From Berberis thunbergii (Eukaryota > Streptophyta > Magnoliopsida > Ranunculales > Berberidaceae), in the NCBI GenBank assembly GCA_003290165.1, contig QNQO01000606.1, positions 558,001-622,000 of the forward strand: DNA of 64,000 nucleotides, read 5' to 3'. The notes under the pieces are model-generated. The model did no database searches and had not been told where the DNA came from. It was given only the letters and a program-made list of their open reading frames with translations. Shown here one piece after another: positions 24,560 through 35,574 of the stretch. The first letter of the stretch is position 1, and each line of letters begins with the position of its first letter. The translations under genes were made by a program, and so were the position numbers.

Positions 24560-25320
24560 AAGATTCAAAAACTTTATGCCGCCATTTGTATAATGGTAAT
24601 ATGATACAATAGGAACACTAACATGATCGATAACAAAATAAACATGATGTTTTCTTATTGAGAATGCCTAATAGAAAATGAACACAAGTAAAATATTCCA
24701 CCGAATCAGCCCCAAATGAACCAAGGAATTCTACACATAAGCAAAGGCAAGAAAAACATAAGCAAAGGAATCAACCCCAAATGATAAGTCAAGTACAACG
24801 CAACGACATTGTTAGTATCCCGTAGTGCATGCACCAGTTCGAGCACCCTGCGACATTAAACAACGACATTGTTAGTATCAATGGCATTGTTAGTAGTACA
24901 CAAATTCATGCAAATTTAGAGGGGTAAAATCTAACAACAAAATGTTTAAGGAAAATGAGATTGAGCGCATCAAACAACTGAAAAACATAAAACCGTTAAG
25001 ACTTGAGACATAAATATAAACATTATTATGGAAAATAATAGTCAATTTTGAATGGTAGATTTGAACTTATTCATTATTGAACGACATTTGCTCTCTAGTA
25101 ACTCGTAAATCGCATCCTAGGCAAAGAGGAAAAGAGTTGAGTAAAATAGAATCTATTAAAGAAATTGACAATGAAATAATGGGCCGAATCCAACCTCAAA
25201 ATATCCTTCGAACCAAAGAAGTTCTTTCTTATCTACCAATCCATTACTTATTGAGTCAGACATACAAACTACATAACAAAGCATTGAACCAAACACCCAA
25301 ACTCCATAACTAATCAAGAC
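24560..25320 (+). repeat. Diverged array unit
   Basis: AGGAACACTAACATGATCGA, CCGTAGTGCATGCACCA, GAGATTGAGCGCATCAAAC, TCCAACCTCAAAATAT and CCATAACAAAG-like strings occur in module order, but with many more differences than the other units. It is an older copy. No gene is recognised. Confidence 0.7.
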
Positions 25321-25400
25321 AAATTTGTTTCACTAAAATACCAATGTCTATGGCACCTTAGTTTTGATATTGGATGTCATTCAAAAGAAACCCCAACCCT

Positions 25401-25422
25401 CCCCCCCCCCCCCCCCCCCCCC
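25401..25422. repeat. 22-base poly(C) tract
   Basis: Twenty-two consecutive C bases follow CCCCAACCCT. On the minus strand this is a G22 run that could form quadruplex structure. Its exact length is a likely sequencing or assembly weak point. Confidence 0.95.
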
Positions 25423-25892
25423 GAATGAAAGAAGATCCTATCATCTTAATATGACGAAAAACCTCGAGAAATATTAACATCACCACGTCTCACTTAACAA
25501 AATACCTATTCAACTAGGCCTATTATAAAGGGAGATCCAATTAAAACACTCCTTTCACATAAATAAAGCCATAGGCTCTCTTATTTTCCCTCATTATTTA
25601 GCCAAATAACCCTAATTTTTCTCCATCTCTCATAAGGTTTACCCAATCTCGTCTCTTTTGTCCCTCGCCACTCTCTGACTCTCACATCTCTCTCTCAATT
25701 TAAAAATGAATTGTCATTTCTCTCTCGACTCCCTTTTTTTCCACAGCTAACCCTCATTCTCCATGTCTTTTTCTCTAGAACGTACAATTTTTTTTCTAAC
25801 TAATACATTGTCGCAGATAGGCCAACCTTGAAAAGCTGAGAATTGGATTTGGCCAATCATAAACCTCCTCTGTTTGGGCCAACTATGTGTGA
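25423..25892. other. Intergenic, pyrimidine-rich, no gene seen
   Basis: CT-rich stretches (TCTCTCTC-type) but no supported gene or element boundary. Confidence 0.5.
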
Positions 25893-26235
25893 TTACAACA
25901 AGTTGTTTGTCCTACTTGGTCCAGTCACACCGCTAGCCCAAATTTTGACATTCATAGCTACACAGCTATCAAATCGTGACTCTTAATTGCTGACAAACAA
26001 GCAACTATCAAATCGTGACTCTCAATTGCTGACAACAAGCCAAACTGTGACAATTCTTTTTTTTCTTTTTAGGGGTTGAAGGGTTCTAGAAAGATAAAGG
26101 GAGGGAAAGAGGTAATGGAGGGCACTGTGAGAGTATGAGAGACAAAGAATCGATGATGAACTCACCGACAGAATGCGAGACAGATGGGAGATGTTGAATA
26201 TGGTAAAGAGATATTTTAGTATAAGATAATAGAAA
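25893..26235. repeat. Duplicate of 22826-23200 with internal tandem repeat
   Basis: Within this copy about 40 bp is repeated in tandem (25964-26003 and 26004-26042; AACTATCAAATCGTGACTCT, then AATTGCTGACAA). The 22.8 kb copy has one. Confidence 0.75.
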
Positions 26236-26810
26236 AGGTTAATTATTGTTGTTGGCCGACTGTAATTAGCCATGATCATGGTCAATTGTGAAAAGTAAAA
26301 TAGAACCCATTCATTATTAAACAAAATTTGATTCTCTAGAAAGTTTTACATATCATCCCTGACAAATAGGAAAAAGATTTAAACTCAATTACCAGGAAGT
26401 AAAATCAAATCTATTATAGAAATCGATAACGGAAAAATATGTCGAATTCAACCTCAAAATATATCCTTCGAATCAAGGAAGCTCTTTCTTATCAATAAAT
26501 TTGACTATTTATGAGGAAAGTCAATATATACGAAAATCACTGTTTATTAAATCAAACATGCATACTCCATAACAAAGAATTGAGCCAAACAAGGTAGTTA
26601 TTCTTTACCTATCCTTGGCTTTAGCCCCTTCTATCAAGTGTCACACTCTTTCTCCCTAGATCAAAGCACCATTTAGCATATTGAGCATTTATTAAAAACC
26701 AATAAAGAATCAAACAAAGAGAGATTGCATGCAAGTTATTCCAATAGGCTCAGAGATGCGTGTGTTTGTTCTTTGAGTATAAAACCAAAAATAAAATTGG
26801 CTTTGAAAAC
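26236..26810 (+). repeat. Array unit g, right part only
   Basis: It begins within the module at TTATTGTTGTTGGC and passes GACTGTAATTAGCCATGATC (26259) and the 26620 segment, ending at an occupied hAT site. The left part of the module is absent, replaced by the 25.9 kb repeat. Confidence 0.75.
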
Positions 26811-26818
26811 CTAAAATC

Positions 26819-27365
26819 CAATGTTCTAAAAATCGTTAGGCGCTGGTCGGGCGGCGAGAATGGGACTAGCGCCTAGGCAGCCACCCAAGCATTTTCTTTT
26901 TATGCATTCAACCCAAATAATATGACCCCAAGCCCACTTCAACACAAACAAAATAACCAAAATCCCAATTCAAAACCCAAAACCCACTTACATGCCACTA
27001 ACAACACCCCCACCCCACCATTCAGTTTCTCTTTATTTTATTAATTCTCTTTTTTTTTTAATCTCTGCCACTAACAACACCCTCACCCCACCACACTCTT
27101 TCTCTTTATTTTATCACATTTTTTTCCTCTCGACGTCTCTTTATCTTCTTTTTTAAGTCTTTGCAAGTCCCACCATCTTCACATTTTGGGTGGGGTGAAG
27201 GGCAATTCGTTCCTGGATGATCAAGATGGGATATTTTCTTCTGTGAATCAGAAACCCAAAGATGATAGTGGTATGTTGATGTGTTTGGTCGTCGGCTGAT
27301 TTTTCCACCGACTAGCCCTTAATCTGTGCGTTGCTCAGTCACCTAAGCCATTTTTTAGAACACTG
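26819..27365. mobile_element. Non-autonomous hAT-like element, orthologous to the one at 2932
   Basis: The termini CAATGTTCTAAAAATCG and TTTTTAGAACACTG are flanked by perfect 8-bp repeats CTAAAATC (26811-26818 and 27366-27373). The insertion site is the same as at 2932, so insertion preceded duplication of the unit. The right part keeps about 80 bp absent from the 2932 copy (27275-27345). The coding-like SFLDDQDGIFSSVNQKPKDD frame is better preserved here. Confidence 0.88.
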
Positions 27366-27373
27366 CTAAAATC

Positions 27374-27810
27374 TATGGTCTGATTAGTAATTCCAATTTT
27401 GTAATAAAAGAGGCGGAGTTTCATAAAATGGCACAATTGAAAAGAGAAAGAAATGTGCTAAAGTGATTTGGCTTACCTAAGGCCAGCAATTAGATTTAAC
27501 GGCGCAACCAAGAGGACCATAGTCATACGAACTAGTGACTGTTACATCAATGAAAACTGAAAATGCAGAGAAATTGAAAGGGTCGAAACCTTTGCCCTTT
27601 AGAGCTGGGCACGGGTTCAACCTTCACTGGTTGGAGCCCGAGTACCCTTTGATGATTGGTGGGATTAATATTCCCCATGAGAGAGGTTGCGAGGCTCACT
27701 CTGAATTCTTGGTTCCAACTGAGGGCTTAGTCGAGGTTGAGCTTAAACATAAATTGATAAAATTTATGGTTTTCATGATTTGTGTAATTGACTCTAAGGC
27801 GTGGTTTTAA
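27374..27810 (+). pseudogene. ispF: IspF 5' exon fragment, copy 3 (longest)
   Basis: IspF makes MECDP, the cyclic intermediate of the plastid MEP pathway, from CDP-methylerythritol phosphate. The open frame 27535-27810 reads KPLPFRAGHGFNLHWLEPEY then PLMIGGINIPHERGCEAHS, the N-terminal third of the mature enzyme. An in-frame TAG lies just upstream (near 27519). After EAHS the similarity stops (EFLVPTEG...), where the family continues SDGDVLLH; this probably marks an exon boundary or breakpoint. The metal-ligand Asp in GFDLH is Asn. There is no downstream exon in the window, so this is a pseudogene fragment. Similarity to the family is from my knowledge of conserved motifs, not from a search. 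Confidence 0.85.
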
Positions 27811-30130
27811 GATTTTACGTTTTAGATCTCAAGTAAAGAATGTAAAACACGTAAAAGACCATTATTATTTGTTTCATTGATGATTTTAATTACATCGGTT
27901 CTTGAGCGTTACCACAGGGGTGAACTAGTTGAAGTTAAAAAACAATACACAACAACAGAAATCAAGAAACCACCTTACACAATGGTTAAAAAAAGGTTTT
28001 GAAAGTAAGAGAGTATAACAACAACAAAGACATTGTTGAGAGATGGAAAAACGTACGTACCTGTGTCTAGAGCACACCCCAATCATCACCTCTATTAATT
28101 TCTTGCATTCTCACTGAACTTTTGTGTCTTAAAGAAGATTGAAGAAGAAGCAAAACTATGCCAACCCAAAATCGTCACCTTAATCAATCAATCGAAATGA
28201 AGACGATAACCAACCTTGCACAACAAATACTCAAACAAACTAATTAAACTAAATTTTCTCAAAGAAGATGATCTCGTAGCAATGAACTTACCTGATTAAC
28301 TTCCTCCTATTCATTGAAACGAAAGATTAGACCTAATCAAGTCTATATCTAAAGAAACTGAATGAAGTTATGTAATAGTTGTGTAACCCAATCAAGTTTT
28401 TTTTATATTGCTTAAAGTCCAAATTAAGTATGCTCAAGCTTCAATTTTCCAAATGCTTTAGATAAATGGTCTTAACTCACAGAAACGCAGTGAATCAAAT
28501 CTGAAAAGAAATTTCCTAACTAGGACGTGCAAGTCATCCTACACTTGGATTATTAGATGTCATTCAAAAGAACAAAGGAATAAGGCAACCAATATCGATA
28601 AGCATAAATACATAGCAAAAAAATACACAGAGCAAGAAAACTAACGTGTAGTAAACACATTCAAACCCCGATAACAAAGAAAATTTATCCAAATGTTGTT
28701 GTGGTTTGTCATGTATATAATTTATCACTTTTACCTATATTCAATTTTTAATACCTCTACCAACCTTTTCATTGGTTCTCTGTATCACCTTTGGTTTCCA
28801 TTGTAAAGTAAATAACCAATGGAAGGTAATCATTTCCACCAAAGTCAACTTGTATGAGTTATATCTTAAAATTAGCATTTCTTCACAAAGTACTTTCAAC
28901 ACAATCAACAAAGAACCTAACTTGGTATATGTAAAACAAACAAAAGCATTAGCAGGGTGAACTGAAAGGCTCACAACTATAAGCATCTATACATTACAGA
29001 TGTTTTTTGTTATCGTCATATACAAGACTAGGTTATAAAGTAGTCCCTTGTTGGGATAATCTCATATACAAGATGTATGTTTTAGGTTATCAAAATTCCG
29101 TCAAAGTTTGTTTAGTTTTTGGGTTCTTCGAACTTGAAGCTAACTATTGAGGGTCAAGATATTCTTCACAATGTAACTATTCCACCAAGTATTTGGTCTC
29201 CCAGAATCAAACGCACTTTCACTATCACATTGAAGTTTGTTGTTTCATGCTTACGAGTCTCTTGTTCCTAGTTGGATGGACTAAGGCTACTAATGATAGT
29301 TGAAAGTGGATCAAGCAAAAGATTACCAAGGCACTTGTTTTAGCTTTGCCCAAACCGCTCTTGACATTAGGCCGAGATGCCAGTGTCAAGGATTGAAGGA
29401 CTCCAAACAGAGAAAGCGTTCAGAAAGGCCACGACCACGTTTTCAATTGCCATCAAATAGACCCTACCTAATGCCAACCCAAGTGAAAATATTTTGTGTT
29501 TGATCTGATCCACTAATTGAATTGGACACGATCGTGCACTCTCTTTCTGTCTCTTGGTGAGTATCGTTTAAAGACATCAACTTAACCATCATCTCAAACC
29601 ATCATAATTCCTAAAGTCTTAAGTAAATACACTAATATGGGAACAAAAATGAGATTGTGCACATCAAAGGTAATTTGCCAACTCGAAAATAATTTTACCT
29701 AACAGAGCCAAACAAAAACAATTAATTTAATTATTGTTGTTGGCTAACTGTAATTGGCCATGATCATGGTCGATTGTAAAAGGTGGGATAACGGAATAAT
29801 AGGTGATCCAACCTCAAAATATATCCTTCGAATCAAGGAAGCTTTTTCTTATCTATTAATTTGACTATTTATGAGAAAAGCCAATATATACGAAAAGCAT
29901 TGTTTATTAAATCAAACACGCAAACTCCCTAACAAAGAATTAAACCAAACACGCAAGTTATTCTTTACCTATCCTTGGCTTTAGCCTTTTCTATCAAGTG
30001 TCACTCTCTTTCTTCCTAGATCAAAGTACCATCTAGCATATTGAACATATATTTAAAACCAATAAAGTATCAAACAAAGAGAGATTGCATGCAAGTTATT
30101 CCAACGTGTGCATTTTCTCTGAGTATTGCA
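27811..30130 (+). repeat. Array unit h
   Basis: In order: sequence downstream of IspF, leader exon (28061-28214), splice-donor region (28290), CCAACCTTTTCATT (28760), CACAATGTAACTATTCCACC (29168), GACTGTAATT (29747, here AACTGTAATTGGCCATG) and the 29975 segment. Compared with 3910-5283, it keeps about 1.2 kb that is deleted there. No additional protein is recognised; the open frames 28772-28960 and 29300-29503 have no family match I can name. Confidence 0.75.
28061..28214 (-). pseudogene. Leader/first coding exon, copy 3
   Basis: The acceptor GTTGTGCAAG and donor CAG|GTACGTACG are both kept. The body contains GCAAGAAATTAATAGAGGTG where copy 2 has a lysine/arginine-rich AAAGAAAGAGAGG run. The product is unidentified. 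Confidence 0.45.
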
Positions 30131-30290
30131 TGCAAGGCACGGGTTCAACCTTCATTGTTTGGAACCCGAGTACCCTTTGATGATTGGTGGGATTAATATT
30201 CCTCATGAAAGAGGCTGTGAGGCTCACTCTGAATTCTTGGTTCCAACTGAGGATTCAGTCGAGGTTGAGTTTAAATAGAAATTGATAAAA
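30131..30290 (+). pseudogene. ispF: IspF 5' exon fragment, copy 4 (5'-truncated)
   Basis: Almost the same sequence as copy 2 at 5284, with the same truncated start (GCATGCAAGGCACGGG) and the same HGFNLHCLEPEY to CEAHS frame. Truncation predates the duplication of the surrounding 4-5 kb block. Confidence 0.8.
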
Positions 30291-31170
30291 TTTAGGGTTT
30301 TCAAGTTTCATGATTTGTGGAATTGACTCCAAGGTGTGGTTTTATGATTTTCATTTTATATCTCAAGCAAAAAAATGTAAAATAAGAAAAGACCATTATT
30401 CTTTGTTTCACTGATGATTTTAATTACATCGGTTCTTGAGTGTTACCATAGGGGTGAACTAGTTGAAATTACACTGCTAAAAATTAATACACAAGAACAT
30501 AAATTAAAAAACCGCCTTACACATTAACTGAAAAAAAGGGGTTTTGAAAGAAAGAGAGTATAACAACAACAAAGACATATTGTTGAGATATGGAAAAATG
30601 TACGTACCTGTGTCTTGAGCACACCCCAATCATCACCTCTATTTATTTCTTGCATTCTCACTGAACTTGTGGGTCATGAAGATTGAAGAAAAATAAGCAA
30701 AATTATGCCAACACCAAATCGTCACCTTAATCAATCAATCGAAATGAAGACAATAACCAACCTTGCACACCAAATACTCACACAAACTAATTGAACTAAA
30801 TTTTCTCAAAGAAGATGATCTCATAGCAATGAACTTACCTGGTTAACTTCCTCCTAAACGAAAGATTAGACCTGATCAAGTCTATATTTAAGGAAACTGA
30901 AACAAGTTATGTAATGGTTGTGTAAGCCCAATCAAGCTTTTTTTTTATATTGCTTAAAGTCCATATTAACTATGCTCAAGCGTAAATTTTCTAAAAGCTC
31001 TAGATAGAATATTAATAACATGGTCTTAACCCAAAGAAATGCAATGAAAAAACATTTTCTAATTAGGACGAGCAAGTCATCTGACACTTGGATTATTAGA
31101 TGTCATCCAAAAGAACAAAGAAATAAGACAACCAATATAGATAAGCATAAATACATAGCAAAAAACACGC
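30291..31170 (+). repeat. Array unit i, cut at 31170
   Basis: It matches 5441-6310 closely, including the leader exon (30608-30761). Similarity ends at AAAAAACACGC (about 31170), where unrelated sequence of the next element begins. Confidence 0.8.
30608..30761 (-). pseudogene. Leader/first coding exon, copy 4
   Basis: Near-identical to copy 1 (5758-5911), with acceptor and donor retained. It differs by a few bases, for example GGTCATGAAG in place of GGTCTTGAAG on the plus strand. Confidence 0.45.
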
Positions 31171-31191
31171 ATAAGCGGAGTTGTTTTTATT

Positions 31192-32561
31192 AGGATATTT
31201 TGATTTTGGCCCCAAAGCTGAATAAAGTCTAAACCCCAATACTGGATAGAACCGTGAAGTTAGTAACGTGAACTCTCCTTCACTAAGGCTAGGACCAAAT
31301 TACCCTTACCACAACTTAACCCCAGAAGCATAAGAAAACCTTGAGATATACAAAATTGTATCTTGAGGCACACTAATCGTGGAGTTTAAAAAGGTTACAT
31401 TATCTTCTCCAATGGACTTGAACAACCTCCAACCAATCTCCACCACCACCATCTTCCCTAATCCACAACCCAACCCACCACCCGCTCCTCACCCTTCTTG
31501 AAGCAACATCTCACTGCCCTTCACCTGGCTTCGTTATCGCACCACCACCGCCTCCCTTCTCTTTCTTGCTTTATTTTTGCCCAACCCACCATATAGTATA
31601 CTCGCCCATCTCCTTCTTGTAATGTCTCCATAGTTCCATTGAGGAAGATGGGTACCAAATTGTAATTTGGATAAACACAATGGGGGTCAAAAACATTATT
31701 TTTTTCATGACAACATATGATTTTGATCAAACTTAAAATGAATTCAATCTGAATTTGAGATTCACTGAATAAAGGGGACGAAATTGAATTGATCTTTTTC
31801 AAATCCGAGAATGGCCAGAGTTTGATAAGGATTGATGAGGACCACAATCAAAATAACTCATTCCCTAAAGTAATTGATCAAAGTCTTACTCATAGGGATC
31901 ATATGTGCAGGTTGATGAACATGAAGAACACAAATCTTCTTCCCTTCCAACTGTTGTAAAGCCCACAACATAATCGATTTACTCTCCTTCGCATCTTTCC
32001 CCACCGCAACATAAACATTTCTCCTCCTATCTACGCCTCCTTCCCTCCAATTTTTTCATCATCACTGCTACTTCTACTCTTCATCAAAGTTGTTTTTGTT
32101 CTCAAACCATGACAATGAACTCTCTCTATTGGTTCAAGAACTGAAACTGGACTTGGTAAAACCATTAAAGTTTTTCAATCCAATAATCTCAAACACATCA
32201 ATGAAGTCGAATTCAGTTCAATGTTGAAAATCTTTTTGGATTGAAATGAGAGAGAAAGACCAAGTTTGATAGGGGCGGAGGCAGTGGTGGATGGAGATAT
32301 GGCAAAGCAAAACAGAAAGAGGAGAAGATGAACGGGTAGAAGAGGGCAATCCATCTAATTGCCTTGAGATGTATATAAAATATGGTTTTACACGTGCAAG
32401 GCATGTGCCATATAAACGAAGAGTATTTTGGATTTTTATTAGGTCAAGTCGAGTCAACATTCCAAGGCCGTTAAAAAATGGGGGTCATACTCATTAACAT
32501 TTAAAATGTTGGTCAAACATAGTTGCATATAATTAATGGGGGCCAAAATCAAAATAAACCT
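31192..32561. mobile_element. Candidate TIR element with captured gene fragment
   Basis: Short imperfect inverted ends: AGGATATTTTGATTTTGGCC at 31192 (plus), and its near-complement GGCCAAAATCAAAATAAACC ending at 32560. The 1.37-kb interior interrupts both the array unit on the left and a LINE relic on the right. It contains the 5' part of a U-box/USP gene on the minus strand. I see no transposase and no clear target duplication, so the class is open (Pack-MULE-like is possible). Confidence 0.45.
31858..32165 (-). pseudogene. U-box kinase-type USP-domain N-terminal fragment
   Basis: From ATG at 32163-32165 a frame reads MVLPSPVSVLEPIERVHCHG and continues to a stop at the GGCGTAG near 32030. 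One base away, the next frame continues DRRRNVYVAVGKDAKES, SIMLWALQ, GKKICVLHVHQPAHMIPM and stops at 31858. VAVGKD, LLWAL-like and VHQPAxMIPM are hallmarks of the universal stress protein domain at the start of plant U-box E3 ligase/receptor-like kinases (PUB33/52 type). The kinase and U-box parts are absent. A one-base frameshift near 32030 and the stop after FRE make it a pseudogene. Its place inside a TIR-bounded element suggests capture. Confidence 0.7.
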
Positions 32562-32565
32562 TTCT

Positions 32566-32840
32566 ATAATTAGCTCCAGAGGGGACACCAAGGTATTTGG
32601 TGGGGAAAGGCTTGCAATCACACCCGAGAATGCTTGCTAACTCCGCCAACTCATTGACTTACTCCAATTACCATTAATAGAGAACTTGTTAAAATTGATT
32701 TACAGACCAAAAACAGTAATTTTCCTTAGAACTCAAACCTGAACCTCTTAACTCTTTTAACATCTATGTATTTCAAGTTTTTTTCCAAATTAACCCAGAA
32801 AACGCTGGAGTGTCTTCTCTCCTTCAAGTAGTAGAACTAA
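32566..32840 (-). pseudogene. LINE (L1-type) reverse transcriptase relic
   Basis: On the minus strand LAELASILGCDCKPFPTKYL is followed by GVPSGANY. This matches the well-known LINE RT stretch (LGC...FPxxYLGxPLGA). Upstream sequence is too decayed for a continuous frame. It ends where the TIR element begins. Confidence 0.75.
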
Positions 32841-33344
32841 ATCACCATATCAAACGATCAAGACGCGTCAAGAGTGAAAAATTAATAGCCACAATAATGA
32901 AAAGGTAGAATATCAATATGGTTCTATGACAATGTGAGCTGAAAGTTATGGGCCATCTAATTCACTAGACATGGCAGAAGAAAAAAATATGCCAAATAAC
33001 CTGAAAATATATCAAAAAACAAAACTTCTAGCACACCCAAAAAACCAAACAAATAGAAAAATAAATTGCACTTCCATTTATAGGAACATTTCTTATAGAT
33101 GGTGGTAATAGAAGGGGGAAAATGACAATAATGTCTGTGTGCATATTTATGGAAGGGGAATGGAACTGAAGCCACTCGCACACATACGTGGATTACTCAA
33201 ATTTGGAGAGATTAAATTACTATAAACACATTATGTAATTAAAGCCCAGCCATTCCAACAACCACCTCAAACTAAAGACAAAAACAACCCTTGAAAATCC
33301 AGATTTCTTTTAAATGAATTGTTATCAAATTAATTTTTGCCCGC
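32841..33344. other. Intergenic, no gene seen
   Basis: AT-rich; a minus-strand open frame (32957-33181) has no recognisable features. It may be decayed LINE sequence. Confidence 0.4.
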
Positions 33345-33484
33345 TCAAATTATAAATGTGCCTTATCAATAAGAAAACTGGAATGGTTGAAAGTATTACA
33401 ATTTGTATATCCATGAGCTAATAGAGAATTAAAACATACTAGGTGCAGATTACTGTAAGAAATCAAGCATAAAATAAAACAGAC

Positions 33485-33548
33485 CTTTGCTCTTCTTCCT
33501 TTGGGGATCAACCATTTTTCCCTGGACAGTCATTGCAGCTTCACAAGC
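33485..33548 (-). pseudogene. Small internal exon of unidentified gene, copy 1
   Basis: On the minus strand TTTAAGCAG acceptor, a 64-bp body and AAAG|GTCTG donor. One frame reads ACEAAMTVQGKMVDPQRKKS. The sister copy at 39294 is 63 bp, so the reading frames of the two differ after GK. The gene is not recognised. Confidence 0.4.
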
Positions 33549-34786
33549 CTGCTTAAATAAACAATGAAGATTAGGCAACTATGGCTAACTTACAGTGTAC
33601 TCGCTTCAGGCTCGATGTCTCTTTATTCTTGCTTAATCAATTCATTAATAGTAAGCAAAGACAAAAGGACATTTGATATTTCATATTTCAATGCTACAAC
33701 TACCAAAAAGTGCAAGAATTCTCTTTCAAACTCAGGCAGGAATACATAATCTTGAATAAAAAGGCAAATTTCAGAATCGTATTGTGATTTTTTACTGTTT
33801 CAAATGGTTGGGGTGACATTTGAGGAGTGTTTAGGGACACTTCGTTTTCTTCTTGTATGTATGACTGGGTGAACATTCATGCTTATGTCCCTTTTTCTCT
33901 CCCTGGTCACATGCTTTTCTTATTAATACAAATACAAACTCCTGATTTTATTAATATGATACATTTAATATGTTATATTATATGTTAGAAAACAATAATA
34001 AATGACGTAAATAAGGGTGGCAATAACACTGTTAACTAAATAATAATATCAAGAAAGGAATTTTGGATTCTTAGAAAGGAATTCAAGAAAGATTGTTTGT
34101 TCCAATAACACAAATAATAATATCGCTGTTAACTAAATAATAATAACACAACTAACAACATCACAACTTAAACCCACACCCATCAATTATTATGTTGCAG
34201 AGCTGAAAACCAATCAAACATGTCAGACAGGTGGTTTGACGGGTGATTGGAAGCTACGGGACAGGGGGCGGGATTAGGATCATGTAGAAACCAATACAAG
34301 AATAGAAATTGAGAAACCACCTTACACATCAACTCAAAAAGGTGGGTTTGAAAGAAAATAAAGAATGAAAATCAGCTTTCACATAACAATCTTGGTTTGA
34401 GTGATGGACCTGTGTCTTGAGCAAATCCCAAAATTCAAGAAAGATTGTTTTTACACACCACATGCAAGTCAAGTTCCTATGGGGCATTTTATTAAACAGG
34501 TTGTGTTGTGTGCAAATCAATCATTCAACTCAATTTTCTATGTGGTTTAAAATCAAATAAGTTTTGTGCAATCTCTTAGGAATCACTACTCAACAACAAG
34601 ATTAATCAAACAACAGTGCTGCAAACCATTACACAAGAGTAGAACAAATCGAAAAACCAAGGATGCTTGGGTTTGGGTTTGGGTTTTGGTATTGAAAGAA
34701 AAGAGAGTAGAACAAGAACAAAGACAAGCTTAACAAAAGTGAGAAATCTTTCTTGGTTTGAGAGAGAGATGGAAACATGTAGGTAC

Positions 34787-34905
34787 CTGTGTCTTGAACA
34801 AACCCCAATCGTCTCATCTTTGTCACCTCTCTTTCTTTCTTGCATTCTCACTGGACACCTCCTGTGTCGTTTCTTGAAGAAGAAGAAGAAGAAGAAAAAG
34901 AAGAA
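34787..34905 (-). pseudogene. Leader/first coding exon, copy 5
   Basis: It ends TGTTCAAGACACAG before donor GTACCTAC on the minus strand. The upstream side is cut by a GAA repeat (34875-34906) and does not contain the usual acceptor. A second, more decayed remnant of the same exon end is at about 34410-34430. Confidence 0.4.
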
Positions 34906-34906
34906 G
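34875..34906. repeat. GAA microsatellite
   Basis: Run of GAA triplets with one interruption. Confidence 0.95.
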
Positions 34907-34910
34907 TCCT

Positions 34911-35275
34911 AGTTGAGATGTGAAAAACATGTGGTCTTTTTTGAGATGTGATATGCATAAAGGTACATGGGGTAATTGCAAAATAAACTTTTCTTCAAAT
35001 TCATGAAGTTGCAAAAGAAGCAATAATAAACTAAAAGGTTCTTATTCATTGCTATTTTTAATATAATTTCGCAGGCTACACAAAACACATACACAAAAAC
35101 GATCTCTACATTTGTTTTACTGTCACCAATAATTACCGGATGTTGATTGATATATGTATAAGTCTACATGAAGATTGCGACTTTGATCTTCCATGAGTTA
35201 TAATAAGCAAAAAGGGATCATTGGAATTAAGAGCTACAAATATGTTCACGGAACCAAGGGGAGAAATGCAAATGC
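34911..35275. other. Intergenic, no gene seen
   Basis: No supported feature apart from AT-rich sequence. Confidence 0.45.
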
Positions 35276-35574
35276 AATAGAGAAAGAAAGGGGCTAAAGT
35301 GATCTGGCTTACCTGACACTAGCAATTAGATTTAACGGTGCAAGTAGGAGGACCATAGTCTTATGAACTAGTGACTGCTACATCAATGAAAACTAAAGAC
35401 AGAGAACTGAAAGGGTCGAAACCTTTGCCCTTTCGAGTTGGGCACGGGTTCAACCTTCAATGGTTGGAGGCCGGGTACCTTTTGATGATCGGTGGGATTA
35501 ATATTCCCCACGAGAAAGGTTGTGAGGCTCACTCCGAATTCTTGGTTCCAATTGAGGGATCAAGTTGCGTTTGA
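35276..35574 (+). pseudogene. ispF: IspF 5' exon fragment, copy 5
   Basis: The frame 35371-35574 reads KPLPFRVGHGFNLQWLEAGY, then LLMIGGINIPHEKGCEAHS before losing similarity. Both residues of the metal-binding D-x-H (GFDLH) are changed (N and Q), and the fragment stops at the same place as the other copies. RVGHGF is closer to the family consensus than the RAGHGF of copy 3. There is no rest of the enzyme nearby. Confidence 0.82.

Larger units (their letters stand above)
33345..34910. repeat. Duplicate of 39145-40735
   Basis: Shared strings in the same order run from CTCAAATTATA-ATGTGCCTTATC through the small exon (33485) to the leader exon (34787). The second copy has an extra 120-bp leader-exon remnant (39790-39920) and other indels. 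Confidence 0.85.

Noticed and set aside
25964..26042. CRISPR-like repeat
   Set aside because: Only two adjacent units without spacers, in a plant genome; a simple tandem duplication.
31521..31847. 108-residue minus-strand protein next to the USP fragment
   Set aside because: It does not continue the USP/U-box protein and shows no motif; probably fortuitous.
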